Origin: Aotearoamyces nothofagi
Lineage: Eukaryota > Ascomycota > Leotiomycetes > Leotiales > Tympanidaceae
Length of the DNA: 64,000 bases
Direction: 5' to 3'
NCBI GenBank assembly: GCA_015345905.1
Contig: JADDTR010000038.1
Location: forward strand, 1 to 64,000
Positions 47,898 through 59,783 of the stretch are shown piece after piece. The number at the start of each line of letters is the position of its first letter. The first letter of the stretch is position 1. A program made the position numbers and the translations under genes. The notes beneath the pieces are model-generated. The model worked only from the letters and a program-made list of their open reading frames with translations. It made no database searches and was not told the origin of the DNA.

Positions 47898-49655
47898 TTA
47901 TTTTTTCTGCCTTTTCGAGCTTTTGTCACTTGTCTGACTCAGCACGCTGGCACTTCTCTTATGTAGGCTCCCAGACGCCCTGGTGCTTGGCACTGCGCTT
48001 TTATCTTTCTCTGCCTCTTCCACTTTAACCAGTTCATCTCCTTCATCTCCGCCATCTCCGCCATCTCCACCACCTCCACCATCTCCCTCTCCATTCATAT
48101 GTAACACCTCATCATTCTCGTCGCCATCTACCTTTTGATCCTTCCTAGGCTCAGGCTCAGGATCGGGCTCGGGCTCGCCCTTCTCCTTCCTTTCTCTCCT
48201 CTCCCTCTCTGCTTTCTGTGCTTCTGCTAGTTTAATCTCCATGTCTAGCTTATCTGCAATCTTCTTCGTATCAATTAATGTGTTTATGCTCGCTAGTAAC
48301 TGCTCATACTGCATTGTCACTTCTGAAGTCGGCATAATTAGACGAGTTGGAATTTCTAGCTCTGTAAGAGCGTTGGTAATTTTAGCAGCTTGCACAGCCG
48401 ACTTGCTTGTGATCTGTCTTGTGATCTTATCGTGTCGGAAACTGGGGCCACCGGCGAGACGATCGTGATGAGATACCCCATAGATAACCTCCTCCTCCGC
48501 ACTTAGCTTGCGTCGTTCCGTGGGGCCTTGACCACCTTTTTGTTTGACTAAGTTCGAGCTTCCGATGGATTCGCGGTGGCTGCTGTCTCTACGGTCGAGA
48601 CCAGCATGCTGCTGGCCACTTGGACCCGCGGCCGGGCTAATGCCTTCAGGACCAAGCAACGACTTTCGTTTCTTGGTCTTGTCCGCATTCATAAGCTGCT
48701 GTACAAGTTGCTGCAGACCTTGACTTGTGGTGTAGATGCCAAGAGTGCTTGAACTTAGTGGAGCCTCGAGACGTGCATACAGCTCTTTACGCTCCTCATT
48801 AAGCCTTTCCGACCTTGCCATGATACGTTTGAGCTCGATAAGAAGACTTTCTTCCTCTCTGCGCTCTTCCGGTGAGCGAGACATGGCCGTTTCTGCGAAC
48901 TGTTTCCGAAATCGTTCTTGTTGTGGATTGAAGCTTGTCATTAATTGGTGTAGGCTAAATTCTGCTTGGCTCATGAACTGTACTGGCCGTTGAACAGCCA
49001 TCATCTTCGCAGCAACATCATAGTATCGCGCCTTTAAGTCCTCAACGCTTCGAGTCTTTATTTCGGGGATCAAGGCGTTGTTCTCGATCTCCGTGGTATC
49101 TTCTGTACTCGTTTCTGGCTGATAATCGTATCTATCCCATATCACCGGCCACCTCAAGCCGAATTCTTGCGCAAGACCAATGAGATAGTCTGTTTCATCC
49201 TTTGACCAATCATCCGACTTCAGTTTCTCTTCATATTGTGCATCGTCATACGTAGGGAGGTTAACTTGTACGTTGAACTTCGCGAATGCCGAGTCATCTA
49301 ACTCCGGCTCTGGTTTTGACTCTGTTTGCTCTCCTTCTGTAGCATCCGCCGCAGTAATCACAGGCGTGTCAGCCCTTCTCCGCCAATGTCGTAGTAAGAG
49401 ATTATCCGTCCTCGCCGAGTTCTTGAATGGTTTGAGCTCCCAATGCGCAGCTGGTTTACGATTCGCAAGTCTCCGCTTCTTGAAGACTTGGGCTTCTGGA
49501 ACAATAGCAATGGGATTGTCGCCACCTAGACTCTGTACCTCGCGCTTCAGTCCCTTCAGGTTCGGTCGTGTTCCAGCCGTCTTCTGCTTCTTTGCTGGGC
49601 GAGGTCCTGCTGAGCTAGGCAGGTCCAGCATGTCGCGAACATCGTGAGAAGTCAT
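47898..49655 (-). CDS. swc4: SWR1-complex/NuA4 subunit Swc4 (DMAP1-like)
   Basis: An intronless gene of 585 residues. The N-terminus (MTSHDVRDMLDLP) is typical of Swc4/DMAP1. It is followed by HWELKPFKNSARTDNLLLRHW and a SANT/Myb-like domain at about 148-215 (DDWSKDETDYLIGLAQEFGLR, then RWPVIWDRYDY). A helical YEAST/Yaf9-binding region with ARSERLNEERKELYARLEAP follows. Swc4 is shared between the SWR1 (H2A.Z exchange) and NuA4 (H4/H2A acetylation) complexes in the nucleus. Near the C-terminus there is a Gly/Asp-repeat run (GDGGGGGDGGDGGDEGDE) inside an acidic, disordered tail. It is divergent from the Erp1-like gene. Confidence 0.93.
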   Translation of the reverse strand: MTSHDVRDMLDLPSSAGPRPAKKQKTAGTRPNLKGLKREVQSLGGDNPIAIVPEAQVFKKRRLANRKPAAHWELKPFKNSARTDNLLLRHWRRRADTPVITAADATEGEQTESKPEPELDDSAFAKFNVQVNLPTYDDAQYEEKLKSDDWSKDETDYLIGLAQEFGLRWPVIWDRYDYQPETSTEDTTEIENNALIPEIKTRSVEDLKARYYDVAAKMMAVQRPVQFMSQAEFSLHQLMTSFNPQQERFRKQFAETAMSRSPEERREEESLLIELKRIMARSERLNEERKELYARLEAPLSSSTLGIYTTSQGLQQLVQQLMNADKTKKRKSLLGPEGISPAAGPSGQQHAGLDRRDSSHRESIGSSNLVKQKGGQGPTERRKLSAEEEVIYGVSHHDRLAGGPSFRHDKITRQITSKSAVQAAKITNALTELEIPTRLIMPTSEVTMQYEQLLASINTLIDTKKIADKLDMEIKLAEAQKAERERRERKEKGEPEPDPEPEPRKDQKVDGDENDEVLHMNGEGDGGGGGDGGDGGDEGDELVKVEEAEKDKSAVPSTRASGSLHKRSASVLSQTSDKSSKRQKK

Positions 49656-49804
49656 CCTAGGATATATCTGTGCTCATAAGTATAATGTCATCTATTGATC
49701 CTGTGTTGCTGGTATTGTATAGAGGGTGGGAGGATGAGTCGCGCGTATGAAATTGTAATGTTTGCCAATCTGGCGGAGTAAGTCGCTATGGACATTGATA
49801 TTAT

Positions 49805-49812
49805 TCACGTGA
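49805..49812. promoter_or_regulatory. TCACGTGA palindrome in the SWC4/ERP1 divergent promoter
   Basis: The 285-bp gap between the two divergent start codons holds a perfect TCACGTGA. The same octamer lies upstream of COQ2 at 34960. E-box octamers of this kind are bound by Cbf1-type bHLH factors in fungi; function here is inferred. Confidence 0.4.
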
Positions 49813-49940
49813 CTTAAAAAACTCCCTTTACGCGATAGGGCCCTGGAAACAGCTTGAACGTGGCAGCTTGCGCATAGGGCGATCCCTCTTACCACGTTAA
49901 CATAACCTCTCTCTCCCAAACCGCGCTGGAAGCCGTAGAA

Positions 49941-50775
49941 ATGCGCTCTTTAATTCCACTTCTGTCTCTGAGTGCGCTTCTCATCCCTGCACAAGCCCTC
50001 TACTTCTACATTGACGGCACGACACCAAAATGTTTCTTCGAGGAGCTACCGAAGGACACCTTGGTTGTTGGAGATTACAGCGCAGAGGAGTTCAATTCGG
50101 AGCGTAATGCATACGTCAAGAACGATCAGCTGAGTATCTTCATCTCCGTAGATGTGTGTTCTCCATAACCGCCAGGCTAAACCCGCAAACGCAAGGCATT
50201 CGTGTCTGGTTGAAAATTACTGACATTTTTATAGGAAGTGTTCGATAATGACCACCGTGTTGTTTCTAATAAAGGCGGCTCTAATGGACGTTTTACCTTC
50301 AGTGCTGCCGACTCTGGCGACCATAGGATCTGCTTCACACCCTCGCACACGACTGGGCAGTCTGGATGGCTTGGGGGACAGAGCCTGGGCGGCGTAAAAC
50401 TGACCTTGGATTTGGCAATTGGAGAGACGAGCGCTATTGAGAGTGAAGATAAAGGCAAAATTCAGGACATTGTACAGAAGGTCAAAGATTTGAATGGAAG
50501 ACTGCAGGATATCAAGAGAGAACAATTGTTCCAAAGGGTATGTTGATGGCCCTAGTCTTTGGAGTGCTCGGGCACTCGTCGTATCCTACTTGAAAACTAA
50601 AATGCCATGCTAATTATGACTGCAGGAACGTGAAGCCGAGTTCAGAGACCAGTCTGAGGCTACAAACGCGAGGGTTGTGCGATGGACATTAATCCAATTA
50701 GTTGTTCTGGGCATTACATGTGCATGGCAACTTTCGCATCTGAGATCATTTTTCATTAAGCAAAAGTTGACTTGA
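49941..50775 (+). CDS. erp1: p24-family cargo receptor, Erp1-like
   Basis: Exons 49941-50153, 50235-50537 and 50626-50775 give 221 residues. A signal peptide ([19 protein letters not shown]) is followed by a GOLD domain ([19 protein letters not shown], then [19 protein letters not shown]). A coiled-coil neck comes next ([20 protein letters not shown]), then one membrane segment and a short cytosolic tail (SFFIKQKLT). The FFIKQKL tail resembles yeast Erp1, with FF for COPII and a K-rich tail for COPI binding. p24 proteins cycle between ER and Golgi and help load GPI-anchored cargo. Assignment to the Erp1/5/6 branch rather than Emp24/Erv25 rests on the tail and on the YYFY-type mature N-terminus. 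Confidence 0.88.
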
Positions 50776-51415
50776 GGACGGTCCTGTTTTTGGGGTTCAG
50801 ACAAGGAATTGTGTAATTCAGCAGAAAAGCTAGCCAGGGAGGTCCAGGCGATGTTCTACAGCAATTATTAATCACATATTTGAATCAACATGATAAACGC
50901 GTGCTTTTAATACTTTTAATTCATGACTTGATCGAACACAAGTCCAATGCATCTATTGCACCCATTCGCCGTTGCTTCGCTGAAATAGAAAGCCATACTA
51001 TCGCCCGGCCCCGTCCTTGCAACTAAGACCATGCGTCTTTTGTACGTGTTGAGGAGAGGGATGCTATGCTGGGGGAAACAAATGAAATATTAAGCTCATT
51101 TCCTCTCGGGCGCCGGAGGCTGAAACGATGTCGGGTAGTTCCGAAATATATTCTCTTGGACCAACAGGTACATGAAGGTGCGGGGAGATGTAGAAAGTCG
51201 TGAGAAGGGCATGATACAGGAATTCTGATCCGTTGGGAAGCATGGCACAGTGACCAAGTATAGTATTAGGTTTGGCTCTTTTAAGAACGCCAAAAACTCC
51301 GGATGTGCAGAAAAGGAAGCTTGAGACTTAGAAAGAATCACTAAGCCGCAGACGGGGGTTTTGGGGACTTCTGATATGATCATCCTAGGTAAATCAGTAG
51401 TGCCCCCAAAAGACT
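50776..51415. other. Intergenic between convergent p24 and CK1 genes
   Basis: No gene is supported. The minus-strand open frame at 51096-51383 has no domain-like pattern and is probably CK1 3' UTR. Confidence 0.5.
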
Positions 51416-52977
51416 TTATGTACGCGACCTACCGCAGCATAGAGCCTTCATCAGCTTCTGAAATCCTGAGAGTTGGGGATCGGAGCTGTTCCTCCCGTTC
51501 CCTCCAGCTTGTGTGTTCATGTTAGGCTGCTGGGTCATCCGCTGCGGCAGGTTGTTCGAGCTGTTCTGGAACTGAGCTTGAGTTGACCCTGTTGGAGTTG
51601 CGGCGTCTTGGAGTACCCCCACCGCGCCGCTGGAACGTTTTGGGCCCAAGCCGCCTGGGCCGCTTGGTCGATCGCGCGTCTTGCCCATCCCCGGCTTGGC
51701 TGGGGATGGTGGCGGGGGTTGCGCGGCGTTTAAACGGGCGGCAGTCAGGTGTCCTGGTGTGCTGCCTCCTGCACGTGTTGTGCCATGTAAATCCCTGGCT
51801 GACGCACCTGGGGCAGCATTGGATTGATGCAACATGTGTTGAGAGGGATGTTGCTTCATGGCTTCCCAGCCTTTTCCATTGTTGAGTTTCATCCAGTCAT
51901 ATTCGCCATCCTCGACTTCTCCAGTGTTCTTCAATGCTTGCGTAAAAAGGTCTCGAAGATAATCGTAATCAGGCGTGTCTTCGAAACCGAGGTTACGCAC
52001 GTAGCTGAGATACTTGTTTAGTTCTTCTGGAAACCCGTTACAGAGTTCCGTAATAGGCGTTGTTTGCTTCTTCTCGCCAATCTTCTCGTACTTCTGCTTG
52101 TTTGTAGCAGCCTTTAGCCCCTGCCATGGTAGACCTCCTCTCAAAAAGTACATGAATACATGTCCAAGGGCCTCTAGATCATCTCGACGGGATTGCTCCC
52201 GCCCAAGATGCGTGTTGATACTCATATATCTCGCGGTACCAGATAGTGATTTCCTCTCCCGGTAGGGGATATGTTGTTTGGTCTTGGGATCGCGGTATTG
52301 TTTTGCCATTCCAAAATCAACGACGTGAATTACATTGGCGGACTTGGAACCGGGTCTACCAATCAAAAAATTATCGGGCTTAATGTCTCTGTAGATCAAG
52401 TTTTTCTCGTGGATTGTCTGAACCCGGGAGAGCTAGCAATATGGTTAGAATCCTCGTTTGACATGGTAGCACGAAATACCTACCATCTGCTTTGCCACCA
52501 TTACAACGGTCTTTGTAGTAAATCTTCGGTTACAGTGATCAAAAAGGTCTTCGAGGGAGGGGCCAAGGAGGTCAATGACGAGGATATTGTGCAAGCCTTC
52601 CTGTCCAAAGTAGTAGACATTTGGAATTCCAGCTAAAAGGATATCAGCATGGAAGGAACGGCGAGAAGTATGAGAAGTACTGACGGCACCCAACAAGTAT
52701 CTTATACGTTCGATATTCGTCTCGTAACTGTGGGGCGTCGCTCTTGCGCGGTTCCTACATCATGACAAGAAATCAGCATCGCTCTTCTGCAATGTGAATG
52801 CCTCGAAGGTCACTTCTTCCCGGGTGTCCTCCCTGTAGGTAGACATACAAATTTGATAGCCACCTGTTGATTGTTCAGGAGGTTAGTGCCCTCGAATATG
52901 ACACCAAAGGACCCTTCACCAATCTTCTTGCCGACTCTATAGTGTACGCCGACAACATTCGAAGACGATGATGCCAT
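51416..52977 (-). CDS. ckiA: Casein kinase 1 (CkiA/Yck type)
   Basis: Exons 52849-52977, 52685-52754, 52484-52632 and 51416-52432 give 454 residues. The start [20 protein letters not shown] and the glycine loop IGEGSFG are followed by VAIKF with the ATP lysine. The catalytic loop is YRDIKPDN (D132), then [10 protein letters not shown] and the CK1-specific [14 protein letters not shown] with [18 protein letters not shown]. The disordered Pro/Gln/Asn tail ends [13 protein letters not shown]. The adjacent cysteines (448-449) are candidate palmitoylation sites, as in plasma-membrane Yck kinases. The closest known type is the essential Aspergillus CkiA. It should phosphorylate primed or acidic Ser/Thr sites at the cell cortex. 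Confidence 0.94.
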
Positions 52978-54470
52978 TGCGATAAAGATTAAGGGCTCCA
53001 AGTGGAGCAGCCTCTCTGTTGTTGGGTCGCCGTTGTCGAAAGACGTTCGCAGGAGCCTGAAATGAACGCGAGGCTCCAAATGTTGGAATGCTCTCCAGAG
53101 ATGTGCGTATCAGTAATGCAAAAAGAGATGTAATTCCCAGCGGCTGGTCCAATTATCAACTACTCGCCGAAGCAATTGGCAGGATAGCGGGTTATGTGAA
53201 AGTTGTCGTTGAAGACGAGGTTGGAGACGTAAACTCGCAGCTCACAAGCGAGTGCTCAAATGAGCCCGCAAATTCCTTGATGCAGCAAATCAAACAAGCG
53301 CGCTGGCAGCAGGTGGGTATTACTACTAATCGAATCGAGTGGCTCGTGAAAGGTGCTGGCAACGTCTCACGCCCGCCGTTGTGCGTTGTGGCGCACAGGT
53401 AAAAGATCTCAACGATCAAAACGACAAGGAATGGCGGAAATTGCGTGTTGAACGGGGGATCCTGAAGTCGGACGAGGGCTTGAGGAAAAGCAGACTACCT
53501 TACCCGACCACAGGAGAGAGAGGAGCTGCACCGTCGCACGGAGCGCCCATTAATGCCAAAGTTTTTATGGATGCGTATATAACGGGATTTCCGGACGCTG
53601 GACTCATAGCATTTCTCAGACTTGATAACTGCGAGCAATAATAGAACCCAATACTCTTCAACAACGCAGTTATTACACGTTGAGCCCGAGGCAGCAACAC
53701 GGCTGCGGTGCCGCGATCTGAGGCATCCAGCCTCACCGTCGAATTTCCAGCGCCCCGGCCCTTCCTGATGCAGCTAGTGCAGCTCTTAGAATAATACACA
53801 TGTCTTGGCACTCTCTACCAACCAGGACTCGATCGGCCAGCTCCTACGACCAGAGCAATGCACTCAGGCAATTGTGAGTTGGCGAAAATAATGAGGCTAT
53901 GAAAATGCTCCATAGAGTCGTAGCTTCCCCGGCGAGAATGCCGCCATAATGCGCTATCACACCTGTATTGAGCCGTCGGAATCTTGCCCTACAAGTGCTA
54001 TTGCCGAGGGCTTTGAGGTCGGCAGGCGATAGCTATCGGTCATGCTAATGAGTAAAAGGTCCTCTTGAGAGTTATCCCTACCGCCCAACGACAATATCTA
54101 GCATACATGTTGAGCTACTCAAATGCAGCATCGGCACTGTCCTTGAGGGCATCGACTTACCGGGTATGGGCCCATATTTGCGCAGCACCGACAGGTACCT
54201 TAGCCCTACCTTGTTTTCAGATGCTTGTTGTGCATTGACCACTATACCAGACCAGGGGGGGATAATCATTTTCTAGCAATTTCAAACCCTCCATGATCGA
54301 GGATGCATGTCTTCATTCGAGGATACTCCGGGTTCTTCTAATCTACAATAATTATGTCCCCCGTTACTCCACAATCCTTATACGGAAGCTATGAACCAGG
54401 TCCTTGCACTTCTATCGGCAAGAACGACGCGGCTGCCTCATCCCGGTCAATCATTAGCTGGCATGGACAT
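52978..54470. other. Intergenic, no gene seen
   Basis: About 1.5 kb between the CK1 start and the Nup133 stop, of mixed composition. Open frames at 53.1-53.8 kb overlap on both strands without domain features. Part of it must be the CK1 promoter and leader. Confidence 0.5.
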
Positions 54471-57400
54471 TCAGTGCATCTTAACCGAACTTCTAAATCC
54501 TCCTAGAGAGCCATTGAGCTTCGTTTTCGGTTTGTATCTCGGTTTTGACCGAAGCAATTCCAGCGCTGCCTTTCTTCCATCACTAGCAATTTGAGCTTCG
54601 ATATCGTAGAGGCGATATGCAACCTCCTTCATGACCTGACCGCCGTCTGTTACCTCATTCGCCTCGTCCTGCACGCTAGCTTTGGCTAGGTCCAATGCGC
54701 CGTCAAACCACAGATACAGCCTGCATTTTTCGATGTAATGCTTCAAGAGATCGTCTTCTGCTCTCATGTCCTTCAAGAGAGGATCTCTGACACTGGCATC
54801 AAGGCCCCTGTAACGGTCATCCAGTTCTTCTGTGCAAGCACCAAGTACTTGAAGCGGCTTGATAGGCTGGAATCTAGATGGTTTTTCAAACAAACCTGTT
54901 TTCATAGTTAGTTGTGTTTACCAAAGGTATATATAAAGAGTCACTCACGGTTTTTGAAACATGCCCTCAATGTTGCATAGAGAGCCGTGCGTTCCAACTG
55001 AATAGAAACTTGATCATCATCCTTCAAATCTGTGTTGTTAATTTCTGACCAATCATCCTGAAGCATACAACGCCGCCATATCACCCTTTCTGTCAGGCTC
55101 TGTTCGTCCTTATCTGAGGGGCCGGATCTGAGGGCTTGCAAGGCAAGGTAGAATTCTTGGCCGTGGATAAGACCCTGCGCATCCGACTTACGGTTGCTGC
55201 CAATCAATGTGAGCAGGTCAATCAAATCCAAGGCACCCATTGCCTTGTGATCGATGAGCCAGGCTAGTTTCTCATGTAGCAATGCGGTCAAGGCATCTTT
55301 GCCCTTCAAATTTGGATTTCCATAGACCTCTAGCGCAAGCTGAAGTTCGGCCTTCTCATCGATTGCGGCGCTAATGGCGGGGTGAACATGCCCAAACACC
55401 TTGTCTTGTATCTGGATCAATGATAGTTGCTTTTTTGTTTCTCCAAGCTCCGCATGACCGCCGTCAGGTATGATTAAGCCATCGGCTTCGCTGTACTTTC
55501 TCCCAGCGAGTCGAGCCAATTTCCCAATGCTCAGCTCTACCTTCTTACTCCAAAGGTCGCGTTCCCTCCGGAGGCCAAGATCTAGCAAAGCTTTCGCAGC
55601 TCTATCAAAGTTCTTTTCTAGACTTACTTCATGGATCCACGCCACTTTTGCGAACTCCTTTTTGCTACGTAAGAAGTCTGTCAAATACTGCTGATGATCA
55701 TCGTTGTCGTCGATCAGAGCGAAGAGTTCGCCATGTTTGATATAGTAGGTGTACAACGCATCCGCCCAGTCTCGAGCAAACAGTTCGTAATAGTGACGGA
55801 CAAGGTCTTGGAGGTGTTGACAGCGCGCTTCGGCAGCTGTAAAACCTTCTCCATTGTGCTGCAGTGTTGTTATGATATCATTTGTCTTTTGGATGTCCTC
55901 AATGACAAGTGCGACTAATGTATCATAGACCTTGTGTTTCTGTGCTAATTCAATAGCTTCATCAACGAGATCAATGTCGGCGAGGCGATAGATTTGGATC
56001 TCGCGGACTTTAAGATGAGCATTCATGACATGTGTACCTTGACTGCGTAGCTGAGGATCATCTTGGGCCAGACACCAGCGGAATCGCTCTGTGCTCGATC
56101 TACAAGAGAGATCCACAAGTTGTACATTTTCCACCCTTATTTTGTTAACTAGACCTGGGTCGGGCTGTCCTTCACCTGCCTGTTTCTGCCAGTATTCGTG
56201 GGCAAGTGAACGTGCTAGATCTACAAGTTTTTTAAGGTTATCCGAGACGAACATCGTGGAGGTCCAGAACTCTGGCAGGCCCTCATAACCTGTTTCCAAT
56301 ATTCCGTTGTCAAGTTGCTCGGATCCCAGCCCATAAATATCCAAGTTGTTCGATCGAAAGTCAAATGCGCCTTCTAAGGCTCCGGACATGAGGTCATCCG
56401 CCTCACTAACAAGTGACATGATTGCCGTATGATCGAGATTGCCTTCCTGGATACTGTATTTCACAACTTGGAATGCCCAGGCTACGGCGATCTCAAGTCG
56501 CCACACATCGTTGACAAAATAATGTCGTACCTGGTCGACTTCGCCAACTTCAACGACAGGCTCTTTCTTGAACTGCTCATGGATATACTCTACTACGTCA
56601 TTCCAAAGGCTATGCTTCTGTCCAATCGGTTTCTCCCTAAGAAGGGCATCATATCGATCCCATGCTAAGGTGGCGCCGGCAAGCTTCTCTGCATCCCATA
56701 AAAGCTTCCATCTTGTCACTCGGTCCAGATCAACCTTTATTTCTTGAAGGTGGGCAGCAAGGACGTGTAAGGCTTTCGATCGTCTCCTTAGATTTTGTTC
56801 CACCGAAACCGGAAGAGAAGGTATATATGGCGTAGTAGAGCTTAATATTTCATGGCTTAAGAGCAAAGCGGCTGCTCCAGTTTCCTCAGTCGTGAACTTC
56901 AGCTCTGTCCGTCCAGTGAACCTCAATGGGTTGTTCTCCAAAGTACCAAAAAACACAGCCTGCTCTAGTTTGCTTTTAGCAGTGACTTGTGGCTCCTCAT
57001 TTGATGTGAACTTGTGTGGGTTTGTGGCTGCGATGCGAATAATACCTCCTCCCTTGACTAACAGCACAACCGCTGGATGTTTAGCTTTGTACCGTCGAGA
57101 TCTAGAGTCATCTATGCTATGGTGAGGTGTATACGGTTCTTCCATGCCGGAACCAGTAATTTCGACTCCGGCATCCTCGCGGAAATCGACAACGTCTTCA
57201 AAGCTCTGGGTAAAAACATGGCCATTACCGAGCAATTGTGAATCTGGCGAATCCGGTTGTCTCGCCATGGAAAATACAACAACGGCTCGGTCAAATACGA
57301 CAAATGCGACAACAGCGGGGTTCGGAAGATATAATCTTGGCTTCGAGGTTGCATTGCGGCTGATCGATGTTGTATAGGACCTGATGTGTCGTACAAGACC

Positions 57401-58819
57401 GATATCTAAGGAGTCGGGTCTTAGAACTACTTGGATGAGGGCGTAATGGCTGACATTTCTACCACTAAGTGAAGTCAGTAAGAAGAGCTCCTTCCCACTC
57501 TCCTCAGTGTTTGCTTCGTCATGAGAGACATCATCGGGCCTGTCAGGCCTGGGAGCGAAAGTAAAGTCTAGGACCTCGAATGATTCCAAATGAAGATCGG
57601 TTAGGGTTGAGTCGGTCTCTTTCATGGCGGAGACAATCAATTCTCGAGCTTCAGCGTCAGCCTGCAATAAATTATGCCCCCCTCTGTGCAAATTCCAAGA
57701 CTGTAATCTTCCTTTGGATGTGACGGTTACTATATCTCTCTCGCCAGGCTTCAGCAATGGGCCAGCCCTTGCAGCTGCCAGATCTCCACGCCATGCAGAG
57801 CTACTTAGGGCGTTTCTAAGACTGCCAAAAATCCCACTACCGACGGAGCCACTGCTGCCACGAAGGAATTGAGTAGATATAGCTGGTCTACCCTGTCCGT
57901 CTCGTACGCTCATGTAGGCTAGTCGGCCGCTGCTGAAGCCAAGTATGAAGCCTGCTGACTCGGCGTTAAGGATTTGGACAACTGTTTCACCAGAAAGCAT
58001 GCCAGATATCGCAAGCTCCACACCATTATGCTGCTGCCGGATAAGGTCCAATGTAGCTGCGCTCGCAATGGATTCCCAGTAAGTGACCTTGCCACTAATC
58101 GGCATGACGACTACAAGGCCAGGTTCGGGGGAGCTCGCTGAAGATGAGACTAGAGATCCCAGGGGTAGAGGATTCGAGGAGTTTTTAGATGCATGAGGTA
58201 GGGCAAAGGTGAAAGTCTCGGGGGAAGTGTTATTGGTAGCATACGGCCACACAAGAGCATGAGTATGTGTGAGGGCGAGGGCATACCCAGTATCCGAATA
58301 AATCGCACCTTGTTGTCGACCTGTATGAAGCTATCAGCTCGGTGCTCTGTATCTATGATGCATGTATACTAACCTGTCGTATCTGTTTGAAGACGGTCCG
58401 GCCAAGCAGGAAGTCTGCTCACGGTGTACGTATCATTGGTAGTCTGCGTGCCGAGTCAGCATTGGCACATCAACCAAATTTGTATATCTCCGACGAACAA
58501 GATTTACGCTGCCATCGCCCTTGCTGCCTCGTTCGCTGGCCTTTGGCTTCTTTCCTCGAACTGTGAGCTCACGTCGAGGCGCCTGGGCAAGTCTTGCACT
58601 TTCACGTTTCGACGGGATCGCAGTTTGCTTCACAGCCTTGACTTCTTGCATTTCAGGCGTGCCATCTGGATTGATGAATGTTCGCTCACTCAGTGCACTT
58701 CGTTGTCTTTTTGCCTTCGGCTGTGATATCGAGCTGTCTGAGGAAACTGGACGTGGTCTTCGTCTACTACTGCGGGTCGAAGCAGCTGGAGCAGTGCCAT
58801 TCACTGCTGGGGAAAACAT
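54471..58819 (-). CDS. nup133: Nucleoporin Nup133
   Basis: Four exons, 58508-58819, 58374-58443, 54949-58320 and 54471-54895, give 1392 residues. The N-terminus is basic and Ser-rich with RSSRRRPRP. The beta-propeller begins near TYTVSRLPAWPDRLQ and includes GYALALTHTHALVWPYAT, and the C-terminal ~600 residues form the alpha-helical stack (for example HKVYDTLVALVIEDIQKTND, and YTYYIKHGELFALIDDNDD). This is the Nup133/Nup155-like scaffold of the Nup84 (Y) complex of the nuclear pore. The first intron (66 nt, GTAAAT donor, GCAG acceptor) was chosen because the open frame of exon 1 runs into a stop at once if unspliced, and because exon 2 restores the TYTVSRLP segment. That junction is the least certain. 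Confidence 0.88.
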
Positions 58820-59783
58820 GATAGTGAGTTGGTGGGAAAGTGATTCTGACGCGACTGGCAGCTAGATAGACCAAAGCGCAAGTATTTGATGTTCATGCTC
58901 GCATTATTTAAAGAGCTAGTTGGTTTTGTAAACAGTGGATTTGTCTACAAGCCTACCTTGCCAGCTAAATCTGATATTCCGGGGTTAAGCGAGCTAGATG
59001 GTTCATCTTTTCGATCTCCGATACAAAGACATCATCATATGGAACACTCCAGCCCAGGGCTACGATGGTCTCCCATTCATTGCTTGCTTCGTTTGCTCTA
59101 TTAGGGGGGTTATATTCCACGGAAGAGCTCTCTCTACCTGTAAAGTCTATGTTACCCATAACGGGTCTTTTAAGGTATTTATTGAGGTACCCGAACATAA
59201 CAGCTCTGTCTCTTATATCCGTTCAATATGTGGACCATTCACTATTTAACCCAATTTTACTAGGAAGGATATTTATTTACTCCCTTGCATCTGTGTATTC
59301 AAGCGGCAGATTAGGAATGCGACCTTGTGGTACTGCAATGATGTTAATTCTGCAGTTAGATACTTCAAGGAAGTCAAGGTAGCTGGAGAGAAGACTCTTT
59401 GGAATTCGAATTATTTACAGTCCCATCTATTTTACAAGAGCAATGGCAAAATACCTGTATTGGTTATGTAGTGGCTGTGGTGTCTAGCCCAACGATGATT
59501 AAGTCACTATTGATATTACCCTGAAGAAGTCGATCAAGCCCTGCCTTTATTACTGCTTAGCTAGAATTATGCTCTTCAGTAGAAACATACTCAAGGTAAA
59601 TCATCAGAATGAGATGCATAGATGAATTGAGCATGCAGACTGGTAAAAAAAGTAGGTGTATTCAACCGACTGTCTAACCTGAGGGATTTTAATAAGAAGT
59701 TCAATTCGCAATAGGATCTATTCTGCTATAATTCCTACACCTCTATCTTGTATATGAAAGGTGTCCTAATTTTCCATACACAC
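58820..59783. other. AT-rich intergenic region, no gene seen
   Basis: The Nup133 promoter side and the Spc25 3' flank. Short open frames only. No repeats or RNA genes recognised. Confidence 0.5.

Noticed and set aside
47546-47929. 127-codon minus-strand frame overlapping the end of Swc4
   Set aside because: It overlaps the Swc4 coding end, has no recognisable domain, and fits better as 3' UTR.
51096-51383. 95-codon minus-strand frame after CK1
   Set aside because: It lies directly 3' of the CK1 stop on the same strand; no domain features, likely 3' UTR.
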